Source: Schistosoma haematobium (taxonomy: Eukaryota; Platyhelminthes; Trematoda; Strigeidida; Schistosomatidae). Taken from it: a DNA stretch of 64,000 nt. Both the position numbers and the translations under genes were made by a program. Every line of letters starts with the position of its first letter. Within the stretch, counting starts at the first letter, position 1. The stretch covers positions 24,315,536 to 24,379,535 of the forward strand of contig NC_067198.1 of NCBI RefSeq assembly GCF_000699445.3, in the 5' to 3' direction. The notes beneath the pieces are model-generated. The model was not told the origin of the DNA. It searched no databases and saw only the letters and a program-made list of their open reading frames with translations. Of the stretch, positions 62,020 to 64,000 are shown in pieces.

Positions 62020-64000
62020 CTGTTAATAATCAACAAATATAGTTGTTAATAAAGTATGTATATATAATTATTGAGGCTCGGGAAAAAAAAATTATGTAGT
62101 TTGCATGAACACAAGAAATATGTGTAAAGAAAAAATTGAAATCTAATTTGTATTTCCTTCCGTGTAAATTTTTGTTTAACAATGGAAAATTGTTTTATAT
62201 GTAAAACTAATATTCGACTGTAACATAAGGTAATATAAACATTTTATGGGATAATAGAGATTTTATTGATAAACGTTGAATTGGATGCGATTACAGTAAA
62301 GACGTTAAAATACTAAATATGAAGCTGAGTTACGAATTGTCTTCCTTTATAGTTATCTGATATGTAGTTACTTTAGGAATAGACTACCGCTTGGGGCCAT
62401 CAATCATCAATAAAAAATAAGAAACCAGATTAATTCCCAAATGCCAAATTTACTTGTACTGCTGCGATGACCTGGAACGAGCGGTTATTGGTCTCTTTTG
62501 CAACGTTTTTGTTCGCTCTTTATAACTAATTTGTTGGTTGGTAAGTAACTCATTTTCACACGTGATCTTGAATAAAAATAGTAGCTTTCATTTATTAGTA
62601 TATAAACTAAACAGCTAATCATCTGGTCTATGGTTTCATCTTCTAAAATATATATTTAGGGATCGATCCCGTCACTAAACGAATATTTCAACCACCTAAA
62701 TCATATCAATAATTTTAGTAAACCAACTGACCACATCATAAGAAATATACAAAGAAAAAATTGTAACACGTCTCAAAATAGTTGATGATGATAATAATAG
62801 TAAATGTAATCACCAAAATCATGATTTCCTTTAAACTAATGATGACAAAGATTTACAACCAAACTCTCCAGTTTCGGGAAAATGTAAAACTACTAGGAAA
62901 CTAGAAGAATACGAAAAAAGAGCATAAAATTTTTGTCTCTCACTTGTCCCACTATTCTAGATTTCTCAAGTAAGAAATTAGTGATTTTCGCTCCAATAAT
63001 TATTGACCTAAACAAATCGTAAACAAAGATGCGAATTGTCTTAAAATACATGAAATCTACAACACTGTTGAAATGAAAAAATGACAATCGATTCAGAGAT
63101 ATTAATTAATTAATTATGGTGTAACTAGAATAAGCATGCTAAATATATATGATTTGCGTAGTCCGAAATAATATGTTTAATAATCATGGTTCAAAAAGGT
63201 GCCTGAAAATGTGATGGAACTAAGCTGTCAATTTCAAATCCACTTGCAAGATCTATTTTGTGAAGGCTAATGATAGAACAGTTCTACTTAGACTTAAGTC
63301 CAACAGTCATAAGATCTATAATTTACTAAATGATATAATAATAATGAAATAATTATAGATTACTTCATAGTTACATTTTGAGAATACTGATTCAAAATTC
63401 GATGGTATTGTGATGTTTGTTTTAACACAAAGCAACAAAAGAGATAAATATCAAGTACTGTAGTATAGGAAATACAACTGACTGTGAAGGCTGCACCTAA
63501 TAATATTATTCAGAGATAACTTCAACCTTCATAGATGTTATTTTAAAGTTAATAATGCTCCCATTCAACATTGCAAAAATCAGTCTCTCATGAGATCATT
63601 TAACTAGAATGTGGTGTAACGACATTTCACATTTTGTTATTTACTACCTTTCTTAGCTTTTCACCTTGATTTTAGTTATGACCGTTCCTGGTGCTATTAT
63701 TTTTCTTTTTGTAATGCTTATTCTTCATCGTTTAATGTTAGATAGAAAAAAAGAAAATATAATTTTCCTACAATGTATACGCTGTCAGCACAAAGTTTTA
63801 CACATCTGTCTACCACCATACACATGTATTGCTAACAATCACTATTGTTATTAATCCTTCATTAAAATTTCATGCCCTGTTGCCTGGTTTTAAAAGTTTT
63901 CGTTCATAACGATGCTAAAAAACGACTATTTTTGCGTATTGAAGCATTTAAGAAATTATTCAGCACACGTCTATTATAATTATATATATCGAAACCAATT
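62020..64000. other. Intron upstream of exon 1
   Basis: I searched for the P-loop and switch I motifs on the minus strand and found neither. The plus-strand frame at 63666-63854 is hydrophobic and AT-driven, not a recognisable gene. Confidence 0.5.

Noticed and set aside
63666..63854. Hydrophobic plus-strand frame that could suggest a membrane protein
   Set aside because: Short, AT-driven composition, no flanking exons or promoter evidence.

Overview
The window looks like a blood-fluke (Schistosoma-type) nuclear genome. It is AT-rich and carries very long introns plus typical schistosome repeats: RTE-clade LINEs, SR2-like LINEs with TGAC tails, Penelope-like elements (PLEs) with GIY-YIG endonucleases, a Merlin DNA transposon and hammerhead-ribozyme SINEs of the Sm-alpha type. 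No bacterial features, rRNA genes or CRISPR arrays were seen.

The only host gene I can support lies on the minus strand and runs across almost the whole window. It encodes an unconventional MyTH4-FERM myosin, most like class XV. I traced 23 exons, read from high to low coordinates. All but one junction (exon 2 to exon 3) show a clear GT/AG pair with matching phase. Order: mid and C-terminal motor domain (62.0-46.3 kb), converter and IQ neck (46.4-43.6 kb), a short linker with 46-bp and 27-bp microexons (30.8-28.1 kb), a MyTH4 domain (26.7-15.6 kb), a degenerate FERM-like start (15.7-9.4 kb), and a linker/tail region (6.9-2.3 kb). The 5' exons, with the P-loop and switch I, lie beyond the right end. 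The 3' end was not found and may lie beyond the left end.

The introns hold layered mobile DNA. From left to right: hammerhead SINE fragment (2.0 kb); SINE 5' fragment (3.9 kb); (TA)n (6.7 kb); decayed RTE copy (7.2-9.25 kb); full-length RTE copy 1, minus (9.8-13.0 kb); SR2-like 3' piece (15.9-17.1 kb); GC-rich repeat (18.4-19.0 kb); inverted RTE fragments (19.1-20.1 and 21.65-22.6 kb) flanking one 75-bp exon; Merlin element with perfect 8-bp target-site duplication (23.7-24.8 kb); internally deleted RTE (25.3-25.9 kb); hammerhead SINEs (26.8 and 30.4 kb); a nest in which an SR2-like LINE splits a PLE and an RTE copy abuts the PLE's 3' part (31.4-39.1 kb); a hammerhead-bearing inverted repeat (41.6-41.8 kb); a PLE endonuclease piece (44.8-45.7 kb); a decayed RTE copy (52.2-54.7 kb); and RTE copy 3 (55.7-58.6 kb).

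Most notable for follow-up: two RTE copies 45 kb apart share the same three stop codons, all at tryptophan positions of an otherwise open frame; hammerhead cores lie in both arms of one hairpin; and a myosin exon sits between inverted RTE copies.
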